Shown piece after piece: positions 24,795 to 34,264 of a stretch of DNA of 64,000 nucleotides. The stretch comes from Halalkalibacter sp. APA_J-10(15) (lineage in GTDB: Bacteria; Bacillota; Bacilli; Bacillales; Bacillaceae_D), in the NCBI RefSeq assembly GCF_023017105.1, contig NZ_JALKEV010000014.1, forward strand, positions 1 through 64,000, written 5' to 3'. Both the position numbers and the translations under genes were made by a program. Within the stretch, counting starts at the first letter, position 1; each line of letters opens with the position of its first letter. The notes beneath the pieces were generated by a model. The model saw only the letters and a list, made by a program, of their open reading frames with translations. It had not been told where the DNA came from and did not search any database.

Positions 24795-25589
24795 CTATAC
24801 AACGACTCCACCAGAAATTTTGATCGATTCTCCTACGATATTTCGAACGGCTCCTGAAAGCAAGAATAAGATTGTAGTAGCAACCTCATCAGGTGATGTG
24901 ATTTTACCTGATGGGAACCCTGCTTCAATCTTTTTTAACTGTTCATCGTAGGAAATGCGAGCTTCTTTCGCTTTTCTTTCGATGATTTTATGTGCCATAT
25001 CAGTGTCGACAAAGCCAGGACAAATGGCGTTAACGTTAATGTTTGATTGGATGGCTTCAAGTGCTAGAGATTGTGTGAAGCCAATAAGAGCAAATTTGCT
25101 TGATGCATACGCTGTTCCACCGTATGTCCCTCTAAGTCCTGATAGAGAGGCAACGTTTACGATGGAGCCTCGTTGTTCTTGCTTCATTTTTTGATACACG
25201 TGTTGAGTGAGCATAACTGTTGCGGTGTGATTGACATTCATGATTTGCGTAAGTTTCTCCTCCTGGAGCTCGTCAAGTGTCATGGGCTCAGCAATGGCTG
25301 CTCCATTCACTAATCCCGTAATGGCACCTAATTTCCTTTCACAATGTTCAATTAACTGTAGGCGATCGTCTTCTTGACTAATATCTGCAGGGAAGGCCGT
25401 AAGTTTTGCTGAATTCATACGCTTGCTTAATTCTTCTACTAGTGAAGCGAGCTTTTCTTTATTTCTACCGGTAATGGAAATGGACGCACCACATTCTGCG
25501 GCTTGCTTTGCCGTTTGAGCTCCAATTCCTCCTGTTGCTCCCGTTATTAATATGTGTGTTCCTTCGAATGCTGTTTTTGAAAATAGCAT
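24795..25589 (-). CDS. SDR-family NAD(P)-dependent oxidoreductase
   Basis: A 264-aa classical short-chain dehydrogenase/reductase. The cofactor site is TGATGGIG, the structural NGAA is GLVNGAA, the catalytic Ser is in VNVASLSG, and YASSK holds Tyr and Lys. C-terminal PGFVDTDM is the substrate-loop start. The short N-terminal extension before the ATG at 25589 contains two other Met codons; the chosen one has GGAG and AAAGG upstream. It is followed closely by a divergent-strand AraC gene region. The substrate cannot be inferred; 3-oxoacyl or sugar-alcohol type is typical. Confidence 0.85.
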   Translation of the reverse strand: MLFSKTAFEGTHILITGATGGIGAQTAKQAAECGASISITGRNKEKLASLVEELSKRMNSAKLTAFPADISQEDDRLQLIEHCERKLGAITGLVNGAAIAEPMTLDELQEEKLTQIMNVNHTATVMLTQHVYQKMKQEQRGSIVNVASLSGLRGTYGGTAYASSKFALIGFTQSLALEAIQSNINVNAICPGFVDTDMAHKIIERKAKEARISYDEQLKKIEAGFPSGKITSPDEVATTILFLLSGAVRNIVGESIKISGGVVV

Positions 25590-25709
25590 ATGCTCCATTC
25601 CTTTCATTTGAATTTAAGAAGAATGTATAGAATTTTGGTTGTGTTAATATGGAACTGGAAGTTGATTTACGTGATGTATACTTCGTTACAACATGACTTG
25701 ATAATGTTT

Positions 25710-26480
25710 TTACTCATTTTTTCGGTAAGATCCTGGAGCTACCCCGAACTTCTTTTTAAACACTTTATGAAAGTAAGGATAACCACTGAAACCACAGTTC
25801 TCAGCAATTTGATCAAGTGTCATATGTGTATATTTCATTTGATCAACTGCAGCGGAAAGACGAATATCCTGTGCGTATTCAATCATCGTTTTGCCGACGC
25901 TACTTTTGAAAAGATGGACGGCTCGTGACACACTTAGGCCGGCGTGGTTGGCCGCTTCTTCAATTTTAAACGTTGATAATGCATGCTCTTCAATGAAACG
26001 CATCATTTTCGTAACGGCATAAGGTCGGCTATATGTAGCAGATGTTTCGTTCACTGCACGTTCTAAACAAACACAAAGTGCTTGTAATAAATAATCCGTC
26101 AGCTCACGGTTTTGTTCTAAGTGGGGTCGTCTGTCTTCGATGATAATATGGCGCCATAAGCTTAGAAGCTTATCATCTAATTCAATCCTTGTGATCGTCG
26201 GCTTTTCTGAGCGATTCCACCACTGGTCGATCCATTTCCCATGACAAAATAAATAATAATCTCCACTATTTTGTCCCTCTTCGATACGAAGTTCATAATG
26301 ATCACCGGGCTTAATAAGGAGTAGGTCTCCTTTTTCGACCGTTAGTGATTGTTGGTTAACCTTCACTTCACAGCTACCCTCTGTTTGAAGTCGAAATAAA
26401 TAATCACTAAGAACAGCGTCATGAAATGAATAAAATTGTTTTGTATGATATGAAAAATCGCATAATCCAATGGTTAGCAC
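25710..26480 (-). CDS. AraC-family transcriptional regulator with cupin-like sensor
   Basis: A 256-aa regulator. The N-terminal half is an AraC-type arabinose-binding-like cupin (LTVEKGDLLLIKPGDHYELR). The C-terminal 100 residues carry both HTH units, FKIEEAANHAGLSVSRAVHLFK and MTLDQIAENCGFSGYPYFHKVFKKKFG. A GTG at 26480 is preferred because AGGGGA lies 7 nt upstream and a leftward TATAAT (complement 26527-26532) lies further upstream; a longer frame would extend through that promoter and overlap the divergent transporter gene. It is divergent from that EamA transporter and so probably regulates it. Sugar or polyol sensing is suggested by the fold. Confidence 0.82.
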   Translation of the reverse strand: MLTIGLCDFSYHTKQFYSFHDAVLSDYLFRLQTEGSCEVKVNQQSLTVEKGDLLLIKPGDHYELRIEEGQNSGDYYLFCHGKWIDQWWNRSEKPTITRIELDDKLLSLWRHIIIEDRRPHLEQNRELTDYLLQALCVCLERAVNETSATYSRPYAVTKMMRFIEEHALSTFKIEEAANHAGLSVSRAVHLFKSSVGKTMIEYAQDIRLSAAVDQMKYTHMTLDQIAENCGFSGYPYFHKVFKKKFGVAPGSYRKNE

Positions 26481-26623
26481 CGTTGTTCCCCTGCCTTTTA
26501 ATAATAGCAAAATAGTTGAGGTTTTCATTATATCATGGATGTTCAGACGGAAACATATACATGTATGATCAAATAGGTTATTTATGCGTATGTGTTTGAA
26601 AAAAGGAAATGGAGCTGTACACC

Positions 26624-27556
26624 ATGAAATCAAATTCATTATTTTATATCGGGTTAATTTTAGTTTCGATTATCTGGGGGGCTAATTTTGGTATTTCACG
26701 CTGGGCGATGGACGTGTTCTCGGCTGAGATCTTCGTTTTTTTACGATTTGGACTTGCGGTTCCACTCTTATTCTTACTTCTCTACAAGCTGGAAGGTAGT
26801 ATTAAGGTAGACCGTCGTGACTTAGTAAAGCTTGCGATTATTGGGTTTGTCGGCGTGACAATATTGGAAATTCTCGTTATGTATTCAATTAAATTCACGA
26901 CACTTGCGAACGCTTCACTTTTAAATGTCGCACCATGGCCGATTTTTGTGGCATTGTTTGCACCACTTTTTACTAAGGAGATTTTAACGAAACGAATGGT
27001 TGTCGGTGGGGCAATTGCTTTTGTTGGGGTTTCACTTATCATTTTAGGTGGAGGAGAGGGTTTTGACTTATCGTCGCAATATATGCTAGGAAATGTACTT
27101 GCATTGCTTGTTAGTTTATTGGGTGCTTTATTTAATTTAGCTTGTATGCCACTTATGCAGAAATATTCAGCGATGCGGGTAACGACATGGTATGTGTTGT
27201 TTGGTTCCGTACTGTTAATTCCATTTACGATTGGAGGATGGAGTGACGTCGATTGGTCAGGCTTAACGCTACCAATTTATAGTGCCATTTTTTATAATGT
27301 CATTTTATGTACAATTGCTGCTTTTGTTGTTTGGAATATATCGATGAAGCGTGTAGGTGCAACAAAATCGAATTTCTTTCGTTATGTTGTTCCTGCTGCC
27401 GCTGCTATTACTGGAGCTATGTTCTTTGGTGAAGCAATTAAATTAACTCAAATTATTGGTGCATTTATTATTATGTTTGGTTTAGTATGGATTGGGATGG
27501 AACGGAAGAAACTAGAGAATGACCACCCTTCAAGTAGTATGAAGGTAGCAAATTAA
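26624..27556 (+). CDS. DMT-superfamily (EamA) transporter
   Basis: A 310-aa membrane protein with ten predicted helices in two EamA repeats. Each repeat begins with the family-typical IWGANFGISRW and ACMPLMQKYSAMRV-like segments, and the GVTILEILVMYSIKFTTLANASLLN block is characteristic. EamA proteins export or exchange amino acids, nucleosides or other metabolites; no substrate can be inferred. ATG 26624 follows GGAG with an 8-nt gap. It is divergent from the AraC gene and 215 bp upstream of a sugar-isomerase-like gene in the same direction. Confidence 0.85.
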   Translation: MKSNSLFYIGLILVSIIWGANFGISRWAMDVFSAEIFVFLRFGLAVPLLFLLLYKLEGSIKVDRRDLVKLAIIGFVGVTILEILVMYSIKFTTLANASLLNVAPWPIFVALFAPLFTKEILTKRMVVGGAIAFVGVSLIILGGGEGFDLSSQYMLGNVLALLVSLLGALFNLACMPLMQKYSAMRVTTWYVLFGSVLLIPFTIGGWSDVDWSGLTLPIYSAIFYNVILCTIAAFVVWNISMKRVGATKSNFFRYVVPAAAAITGAMFFGEAIKLTQIIGAFIIMFGLVWIGMERKKLENDHPSSSMKVAN

Positions 27557-27771
27557 AAGGTATTGAAAAAGAATGATCTTTAATTATTTCAGTGCTCTTC
27601 ATTAGTGGGAAAGCCCTCGCTTTTTGAATAAACACTATTTAGAAAAGAGCAAAATAGTATAGGTTTCAAGGAGATTCTATATGTACAAAAAAATAAATAT
27701 TCGTTAAGATGAAGCAAATAGATGATCTTTGGCATCAGCTAGAAAATTCATGTTAGAAAAGAGGAGAATAT

Positions 27772-28539
27772 ATGAGAACGATACCAGTAGCAGTACAACT
27801 GTTTACATTACGTGAAGAATGTGAAAAGGATTTTGCCGGAACATTAAAAAAAGTAGCCGAGCTTGGCTTTAATGGTGTTGAATTTGCTGGCTATGGTGGT
27901 ATGTCTGCGCAAGAAGTGAAAGCGCTATTAGATGAATTAGGGTTAAAAGCAGCGTCAAGCCATGTTCCACTTGATCAATTGCAAAATAACCTTGATCAAG
28001 TGATAGAGGATCAGAAAACACTTGGAAGTAAATATGTCGTTTGCCCATTTTTAATGCCGGACCAACGTACGGAGGAGCATTATCAAGCGCTTATCCCGTT
28101 TTTAGAAGAGGCTGGCGTGAAATGTCAGTCGGAAGGTATAACACTTTGCTATCATAACCACGACTTTGAGCTTGAACGTCTAGAGGATGGAAGAATGGCA
28201 CTTGAGGCTATTTTCGATGATACAAGTGAAGAAAATGTACAAACAGAGCTTGATATCTACTGGTTAACAAAAGCAGGAGAGACACCAACTAAATGGATTG
28301 ATCGTTACAAAGGAAGAACGCCTCTCGTCCATTTGAAGGATATGACAACAGATGATGAGCAATTCTTTGCTGAGCTAGGTACAGGCGGTGTCGATATTGA
28401 AGCTGTACTTGCCAAAGGAGAAGAGGCAAATGTTGAGTGGTGGGTTGTTGAGCAAGATGTTAGTCGAAAAACACCGTTTGAAAGTATTGAAATAAGTATT
28501 AACTATTTGAAAAAGAAGCTACCTTATTTAGTGAAGTAA
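27772..28539 (+). CDS. Sugar-phosphate isomerase/epimerase-like TIM-barrel protein
   Basis: A 255-aa protein of the xylose-isomerase-like/AP-endonuclease-2 TIM barrel family. The usual metal-ligand positions are visible: a Glu in GFNGVEFAGYGG, the His-bearing LCYHNHDFELE, an Asp in TELDIYW, an HLKDM motif near residues 193-197, and a C-terminal Glu in WWVVEQD. Relatives isomerise or epimerise sugars such as inosose or tagatose. AAAGAGGAG precedes the ATG. No transporter or kinase is directly linked, so the substrate stays open. Confidence 0.82.
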   Translation: MRTIPVAVQLFTLREECEKDFAGTLKKVAELGFNGVEFAGYGGMSAQEVKALLDELGLKAASSHVPLDQLQNNLDQVIEDQKTLGSKYVVCPFLMPDQRTEEHYQALIPFLEEAGVKCQSEGITLCYHNHDFELERLEDGRMALEAIFDDTSEENVQTELDIYWLTKAGETPTKWIDRYKGRTPLVHLKDMTTDDEQFFAELGTGGVDIEAVLAKGEEANVEWWVVEQDVSRKTPFESIEISINYLKKKLPYLVK

Positions 28540-28593
28540 GTGTAACATGGAGAAGTCTGTGCGAATGATGCATAGGCTTCTTTCATTGTCAAA

Positions 28594-28639
28594 AAAACAC
28601 CTCCAAAAGTCGCTTAATAAGTGACTACGGAGGTGTTTT
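28594..28639. terminator. Bidirectional terminator
   Basis: AAAACACCTCC (28594-28604) pairs perfectly with GGAGGTGTTTT (28629-28639), with an inner AGTC/GACT stem. It lies between converging genes and serves both. Confidence 0.88.
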
Positions 28640-28681
28640 GATTACGATCAATAGGTTCTAACATAGTCTTACTCGAACAAA

Positions 28682-29638
28682 CTATGCTGAGACGTCTCGT
28701 TTAGCAAATACGGTAAATGCTAATACGTGAAAAATCAAGAAATAAACTAGCAATATAACGATTGAAAAGCCTAATGTCATACTATCAACAGGTGGAACAC
28801 CATCAAAGTAGACGTTCAAATCGGTATTGGAAAATAAGATATATTTCGCCCATTCGAATCTTGATGCAAGTAGTAATGTGACGGTTGAACCCATAAATAA
28901 TAAAAATAGTGAGAATCCAATGGCTAATGAACTATTACGGAATACTGAAGAAATCATAAAAGCCATCGTTGATATCATGAAAATATCGATTGAGTAAAGT
29001 AAATATTGCATAATCAAATGGAGGATAATATTCCGTTCTATTACTTCTCCATCACGATATGCTAAATGAAAGCTCTGTTCAGCTGGGAATCCGAATAAGA
29101 TCGAACCGACCAAGCTTGATAAAAGAAAGACAATGGCTAACAAACCTAAACTAAAAAGAATGACCGTCAAATATTTTGAAAGTAATAGCTTTGTTCGGCT
29201 AATAGGCCGAATTAAAAGGAATTTGATGGTTCCTGAAGAAAATTCAGAAGCGACAATTCCTGCTGCGACAATGATTGTAAATAGTCCAGCTAAACTAGTA
29301 AGAGCAACGGCATCATAAACAAATGTCCAAATATGCTTTTCGGATGGTGGTGCGAGATCATTTTGTAGGTGATATTCATTTAAGGCAATTTGACGTTCAT
29401 AAAACATTCGTAAATTGGCGTTATTAGAGCCGATGTTATCTAAAGCCTCTTGATCAGATGAGACCATCGTTTCAAGCTCTTCTTGCCAATTATCATTTAC
29501 TGATGAGGACGAGTTGCTATCTTCATATTTTAAAATGCCACCCATGGCGATCACCCCAACGATGAGTAGTCCGATCATGACATAGGTGCCTGTTTTTTTA
29601 AATAGCTTAATCCATTCATTCCATATTAATTTCAGCAT
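28682..29638 (-). CDS. ABC-2-type transporter permease (BcrB-like)
   Basis: A 318-aa integral membrane protein with about six helices: the N-terminal WNEWIKLFKKTGTYVMIGLLIVG helix, a long extracytoplasmic loop (residues about 40-110) rich in Ser/Asn/Glu, then five further helices. This is the usual ABC-2 permease plan. GGAGG sits nine bases before the ATG, within the end of the preceding ATPase gene, so the two are co-translated. Relatives of the pair give resistance to peptide antibiotics such as bacitracin or control export of other hydrophobic molecules. Specificity cannot be read here. Confidence 0.85.
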   Translation of the reverse strand: MLKLIWNEWIKLFKKTGTYVMIGLLIVGVIAMGGILKYEDSNSSSSVNDNWQEELETMVSSDQEALDNIGSNNANLRMFYERQIALNEYHLQNDLAPPSEKHIWTFVYDAVALTSLAGLFTIIVAAGIVASEFSSGTIKFLLIRPISRTKLLLSKYLTVILFSLGLLAIVFLLSSLVGSILFGFPAEQSFHLAYRDGEVIERNIILHLIMQYLLYSIDIFMISTMAFMISSVFRNSSLAIGFSLFLLFMGSTVTLLLASRFEWAKYILFSNTDLNVYFDGVPPVDSMTLGFSIVILLVYFLIFHVLAFTVFAKRDVSA

Positions 29639-29641
29639 TTT

Positions 29642-30550
29642 TTATTGACCTCCGTTAGCTGATGTGACTTCTAGAAAACGATCTTCCAATGTTTTCGTAA
29701 GCTGTTTCACTTCATAAATTGAGATGTTTTCCTCAACAAGCTTTTTGATTATTGTTGGAATATGTTCTCTTGTCGTCATAACTGAGAAGCCCGTTTCTGT
29801 TAAGGTGACACTCCACTCTTGCGTTAGCCACACTTGAATGCTGTCAATCGCGCTCGTTTCAAAAATATATTCATTTTTTTCATCATTAACAAAGTTACGA
29901 ACATCTTGAATATCGGTTAATGTTCCGTTTTGAATGATCGCAATTCGATCACACATCATTTCCATTTCAGAAAGCAAGTGGCTTGAAACAATGACACTCA
30001 TACCTTTTTCCTTCGTTAGATGCTGTAAATGGTCACGAATTTCCCGAATGCCTGCTGGATCAAGTCCATTTGTTGGTTCGTCTAAGATGAGCAGTTTTGG
30101 ATGATGTAGTAAGCATTGAGCCAATCCAAGTCTTTGACGCATACCTAATGAATAGGTTTTGACCTTGTCATGGATGCGATCTTTTAATCCTATTAATTCA
30201 ATCATTTCATCTATTCTCTTTTTATCAACGTCTTTATGCATACGTGCATACTGTTTCAAATTTTCATAGCCAGTTAAATGCTTATACATTTCAGGATTTT
30301 CGACAATAGCTCCGACTTGCTCAATGGCTTGTTCAAAATTCGTTTTTATGCTATGTCCGCATATAGCAATGTCACCTTTTGTCATTTTGATTAACCCGAC
30401 AATCATTCGAATTGTTGTCGTTTTACCAGCACCGTTTGGACCGAGCAATCCAAATACTTCACCTTCTTGAACTGAGAAGCTTAAGTTGTTAATAATGGCT
30501 TTACCTTTTATCGTCTTATCGACGTTGTTCAATGTGAGAATCTCACTCAT
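29642..30550 (-). CDS. ABC transporter ATP-binding protein (BcrA/YxlF-like)
   Basis: A 302-aa ATPase. Walker A is GPNGAGKTT, the signature is SLGMRQRLGLAQ, Walker B is LLILDEPTNGLDP, and the C-terminal region resembles the extra domain of BcrA-type exporters. AGGAGGG precedes the ATG by seven bases. It is the first gene of a two-gene operon with the permease downstream; a separate TetR gene lies divergently upstream and may control it. Role: ATP hydrolysis for efflux of a peptide or other amphipathic compound. Confidence 0.9.
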   Translation of the reverse strand: MSEILTLNNVDKTIKGKAIINNLSFSVQEGEVFGLLGPNGAGKTTTIRMIVGLIKMTKGDIAICGHSIKTNFEQAIEQVGAIVENPEMYKHLTGYENLKQYARMHKDVDKKRIDEMIELIGLKDRIHDKVKTYSLGMRQRLGLAQCLLHHPKLLILDEPTNGLDPAGIREIRDHLQHLTKEKGMSVIVSSHLLSEMEMMCDRIAIIQNGTLTDIQDVRNFVNDEKNEYIFETSAIDSIQVWLTQEWSVTLTETGFSVMTTREHIPTIIKKLVEENISIYEVKQLTKTLEDRFLEVTSANGGQ

Positions 30551-30761
30551 TTAAATCCCTCCTACTAGTAATATAAACATATGTATTAGTGAACTATTAG
30601 AATAGTACACTAATACAAGAGGAGTGTCAATATGTAAATAAAAAGAAATGATTACTTATATATGGTAAAGGACATACTTGCATCGATTGTAGATGTATGA
30701 TAACTTCATAGTAGACTAAATGACTGAAATAGTATTTTGGTCAAAACGGAGGACGAATGAG

Positions 30762-31343
30762 ATGCAGCGTGATAAAAAACAATTAATCTTAGACGGTGCG
30801 GCGAAGTCTTTTACTCTTTTTGGTTATAAAGCGACAACGATGGATCAAGTAGCTAAAATAGCCAAGGTTGGGAAAGGGACGATTTATACGTATTTTTCAA
30901 CAAAGGAACAATTATTAAAGGAGATTATTGAGAATCTTGCTCTTGAAATGAGAGAGGTTGCAAATAAGTCGATTAATCCAGATGACTCATTTGTAGACAA
31001 TTTCAATGCTGCATTGAGTGGAATTGTTGAATTTCGCGAGAAGCATGAACTAACGGTCAAGCTCTCTCAGGAAATGAGGGAGTATGGTACGCCTGCAGTT
31101 GGAGATGCTCTTCAAGCTATGGAGGATGATATTTGTCAATATATTGAAGGACGTATTCAGAAAGCGATTGATCAAGGGCAGCTACGAAAATGTGATCCAA
31201 AAGTGACGGCCTTTTTAATGTTTAAAATGTACATCAATCTTGTAAGCGATTGGAAGGAACGTCACGGTTCATTATCAAAAGAAGAGGTCGCTCAATTAAT
31301 GAATTTTTACTTTATGGAAGGACTAGCTCCGCTTACCAAATGA
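30762..31343 (+). CDS. TetR-family transcriptional regulator (near YhgE)
   Basis: A 193-aa regulator. The HTH is clear: LILDGAAKSFTLFGYKATTMDQVAKIAKVGKGTIYTYFSTKEQLLKEI. The rest is a helical ligand domain. ATG 30762 was chosen because GGAGG lies nine bases upstream; an earlier in-frame ATG has none. It is upstream of, and in line with, a large YhgE-type protein gene, an arrangement seen in other Bacillales, and divergent from the ABC exporter. Either could be its target. Confidence 0.88.
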   Translation: MQRDKKQLILDGAAKSFTLFGYKATTMDQVAKIAKVGKGTIYTYFSTKEQLLKEIIENLALEMREVANKSINPDDSFVDNFNAALSGIVEFREKHELTVKLSQEMREYGTPAVGDALQAMEDDICQYIEGRIQKAIDQGQLRKCDPKVTAFLMFKMYINLVSDWKERHGSLSKEEVAQLMNFYFMEGLAPLTK

Positions 31344-31441
31344 TGAAATATAGCCAGATGACAAAAAGGGCTAAATGAACATACTTGCTGAGCAAGGGCT
31401 TCACTCGTTGCGAGGCTGATATTGTACACACGTATTCAAGA

Positions 31442-31471
31442 AAAGACGCTATGAAACTAGGCGTTTTTTTG
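31442..31471 (+). terminator. Short terminator after TetR gene
   Basis: AAAAGACGC pairs with GCGTTTTTTT around an 11-nt loop, ending in a T7 run. It separates the TetR gene from the YhgE-type gene, so the latter probably has its own promoter or relies on read-through. Confidence 0.6.
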
Positions 31472-31522
31472 CTAATAAATGACCAAAAAACTATAATAGT
31501 CAAAATGTTTCGGGGGAGAATG

Positions 31523-34141
31523 ATGAGAAATGCATGGTACATTTTTAAACAAGATATTAAAAATATTCAACGAGTTCCTTTAGTCGGAATATTACTAATT
31601 GGGTTGGCGATCTTACCTTCCTTATATGCATGGTTTAATCTAGGTGCGGCTTGGGATCCTTATGCTAATACAGAAGGAGTTCAAGTGGCTGTTGTTAATC
31701 AGGATCAAGGAACAACAATTTATAATAAAGATGTTAATGTTGGAGAGGAACTAGTTGATTCGCTTAAGTCAAATGAAAATTTAGGTTGGGTGTTTGTTTC
31801 AAGGACAGAGGCTGAGCGAGGGGTGGAATATGGTGAGTATTATGCGAGTATTTTCATCTCTGATACCTTTTCAGAGGATCTAGTCAAAATAGTTGAAGGT
31901 GAACCGAGACAAGCAAAGGTTCATTATCAAGTGAATGAAAAAGTGAATGCGATTGCTCCCAAAATGACTACAACAGGGGCTTCAACGATTGTCAATGAAA
32001 TGAATGATCAGTTCATTCAAGAGACGTCCAAAGTATTGTTTCAAGAACTGGATAAGCTCGGGATTCGATTAGAAGAAGAGCTACCTACTTTTCGCCGATT
32101 AAAGAACATTGTCTATGAAATTGAGGAGCACTTTCCAGAAGTGAATAAGTTAGGTGAATGGATCATTGAAATAGATGAGAATTGGTATCAAATCGAGGAG
32201 CAAGTGGAAGCAATTTTAGTAATAGAAGATTCACTTTCATTATTTCATAAAGGAATAAATCATATTTTATTTTTAGAGGAGCAGTTTCCTCGTGTGAATG
32301 AACTTGCCGATCATATCGTTGATTTAGAAGTAGTCATTCCCGAAATTGAGAAAGCTGTTGAGGAACTTACAGAGATGAATCAATCATTTTCGAATGTGGA
32401 AGCGTATGTAGAGGAAGTATTATTAGCTATACAGGAAGCAAGAGAAAGTATCGACGAGATAGAAAAACGCGTGCCTAAGTCAGTTGATTTCGAGGAGTCG
32501 ATTGAATCCTTTTATCAAGCGTGGAAAGAGTTAGAAGGGCCATTAATTGAAACGATTGAACAGCACAATCGCTTGATTAATCAGACGGCACAGTCAATTA
32601 ATGAGATGGCTAGTTGGTTAGCCGAAGAGAATAATGAGAATGTAATCGACATGTTGGATTTTCTTTCGAGGGAATTAACCTATCACCAGCAAACCATTGA
32701 TCGTACAATGGACATGTATTCTACTTTATATGAAACGACAGGTGATCCACGTTTCTTAGAAATGGTTGAGCGATATGAACAAATGGGGGAAACCCTTCAC
32801 CAATTGAACGAGTTAGTTGAAGAAGCAAATGCTCAAGTTGAAGAGGGAGAATGGCTAACAAGTGGGCAAGTTCAAAACATTCAAGAGCTTTCGATTCAAA
32901 TTGAAAGCATGACATCCGATATACAGGAGCGAATAGATGAAGAAGGGTTATTTGAAGCATTTGAAAAAATAGAACAAGATTTATCTGTGCAGCAAATGGA
33001 TGCTATTCATGATGCATTTGCAATTGCTTCAGATATGGCACTAGCAAGTGAGGAAAAGCTTGAGCAATTACTCAAAAAGCTACCATCGATTGAGGATACA
33101 GTGAATGATCTAACCGAACAAATTGAGAGCAACCTCCCTGTAGCTGTCGAACGGATTGAAGCGTTAAGTACTTTTGGACTGGAAGAGCTCCCGAATATAG
33201 AGCAACAAGTTACGTCAGTTGCTAACTGGATTCGTTATGAAGCCCCGAAAGTGGAAGAGAACTATTTATCGTTTACCAAAACGTTAGAGGAGAAAATTCC
33301 AGCTGTAGAAGAGGCGATGAGGAAGTTAGCCTTATTCAGTCGTGAACAGCTACCAGAGACAGAGCAGTTATTAACAGATGTTGCTAATCAGATTCGAGAG
33401 ATTGATGAGAATGGTTATGTTAATGACATTATTAGGATGCTTCGTAATGATTTAGATGAAGAAACTGAGTTTTTTGCTAGTCCTGTATTTTTAGAAGAAG
33501 AGGAGTTATTTTCAATTCCGAATTATGGTTCAGCAAATGTGCCATTTTACACGACATTGAGTTTATGGGTAGGAGCCTTATTATTATCCAACTTAATTAC
33601 GACGAATCTACAAGGTGCTGATCGTAGGAACGAATTTTCGTTACGGGATATTTATGCAGGAAGGATAATTCTCTTTTTGTTAGTGGCTGTCTTACAGGGG
33701 ATTATCGTTAGCGTAGGCAATTTGCTATTACTAGGCATATATGCTGCACATCCGGTATGGCTTATCATTTTTTCAGTGTTTATTGCCCTTGTTTTTATGA
33801 CGATCGTCTACACGCTCGCTTCTATTCTTGGGAATATAGGAAAGGCGTTAGCGATCGTGTTACTTGTATTACAGTTATCTAGTGGAGGAGGGACTTTTCC
33901 GATTGAAGTAGCACCACCATTTTTTCAAGAGATTCATCCGTATATGCCTTTTTCTTATGCGATCAATTTATTAAGAGAGGCAGTTGGTGGAATCATTCCG
34001 TTGTTAGTTTTGAAAAATAGTTTGATATTACACTTATTCTGGCTGTTAGCGTTAATCATTGGTTTTGTGTTGAAGCCGGTGTTGGCTTTGAGAATTGAAC
34101 AAACATCACAAAAATCAAAGTCGAGTCGATTAGTTGAGTAG
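31523..34141 (+). CDS. YhgE/Pip-family membrane protein
   Basis: An 872-aa protein of the YhgE/phage-infection-protein family. It begins with a membrane helix (ILLIGLAILPSLYAWFN) followed by the diagnostic NLGAAWDPYANT segment. A large extracytoplasmic, Glu/Gln-rich, coiled-coil-prone region occupies about residues 200-640. Five C-terminal membrane helices form the ABC-2-like half. Relatives include YueB, the phage SPP1 receptor, and export systems; here no type VII secretion genes are near. ATG 31523, four bases after GGGGGAG, or the ATG one codon earlier is the start; a longer upstream frame crosses the TetR terminator and is rejected. Confidence 0.85.
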   Translation: MRNAWYIFKQDIKNIQRVPLVGILLIGLAILPSLYAWFNLGAAWDPYANTEGVQVAVVNQDQGTTIYNKDVNVGEELVDSLKSNENLGWVFVSRTEAERGVEYGEYYASIFISDTFSEDLVKIVEGEPRQAKVHYQVNEKVNAIAPKMTTTGASTIVNEMNDQFIQETSKVLFQELDKLGIRLEEELPTFRRLKNIVYEIEEHFPEVNKLGEWIIEIDENWYQIEEQVEAILVIEDSLSLFHKGINHILFLEEQFPRVNELADHIVDLEVVIPEIEKAVEELTEMNQSFSNVEAYVEEVLLAIQEARESIDEIEKRVPKSVDFEESIESFYQAWKELEGPLIETIEQHNRLINQTAQSINEMASWLAEENNENVIDMLDFLSRELTYHQQTIDRTMDMYSTLYETTGDPRFLEMVERYEQMGETLHQLNELVEEANAQVEEGEWLTSGQVQNIQELSIQIESMTSDIQERIDEEGLFEAFEKIEQDLSVQQMDAIHDAFAIASDMALASEEKLEQLLKKLPSIEDTVNDLTEQIESNLPVAVERIEALSTFGLEELPNIEQQVTSVANWIRYEAPKVEENYLSFTKTLEEKIPAVEEAMRKLALFSREQLPETEQLLTDVANQIREIDENGYVNDIIRMLRNDLDEETEFFASPVFLEEEELFSIPNYGSANVPFYTTLSLWVGALLLSNLITTNLQGADRRNEFSLRDIYAGRIILFLLVAVLQGIIVSVGNLLLLGIYAAHPVWLIIFSVFIALVFMTIVYTLASILGNIGKALAIVLLVLQLSSGGGTFPIEVAPPFFQEIHPYMPFSYAINLLREAVGGIIPLLVLKNSLILHLFWLLALIIGFVLKPVLALRIEQTSQKSKSSRLVE

Positions 34142-34204
34142 GTGGTAACAAGCCAATGAAATTTGTGCATAAATTACGTGCATGTTCAAATCAAATGATC
34201 AAAA

Positions 34205-34244
34205 AAGAGCATTGAAAGTCAATTATGACTTTTTCAATGCTCTT
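34205..34244. terminator. Bidirectional terminator
   Basis: AAGAGCATTGAAAGTCA (34205-34221) pairs with its near-perfect complement ending at 34244; T-runs lie on both sides. It ends the YhgE-type gene and the response-regulator operon coming from the other strand. Confidence 0.85.
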
Positions 34245-34264
34245 ATCCTTGGTGGTGTGACTTT

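Noticed and set aside
26481-26639. Longer N-terminus for the AraC regulator
   Set aside because: It would overlap the divergent EamA gene and cross a TATAAT element; the GTG with AGGGGA fits better.
27680-27712. Eight-codon frame with good AAGGAG upstream of the sugar-isomerase-like gene
   Set aside because: Only MYKKINIR; no terminator or conserved pairing nearby, so a leader function is not supportable.
28682-30550. Call as bacitracin-resistance operon bcrAB
   Set aside because: The ATPase/permease layout fits, but no bacitracin-type sensor pair lies next to it and specificity cannot be read from the sequence.
31385-31522. Longer N-terminus for the YhgE-type protein
   Set aside because: The extension reads through the terminator of the TetR gene and lacks a ribosome binding site; a start after GGGGGAG gives the usual N-terminus.
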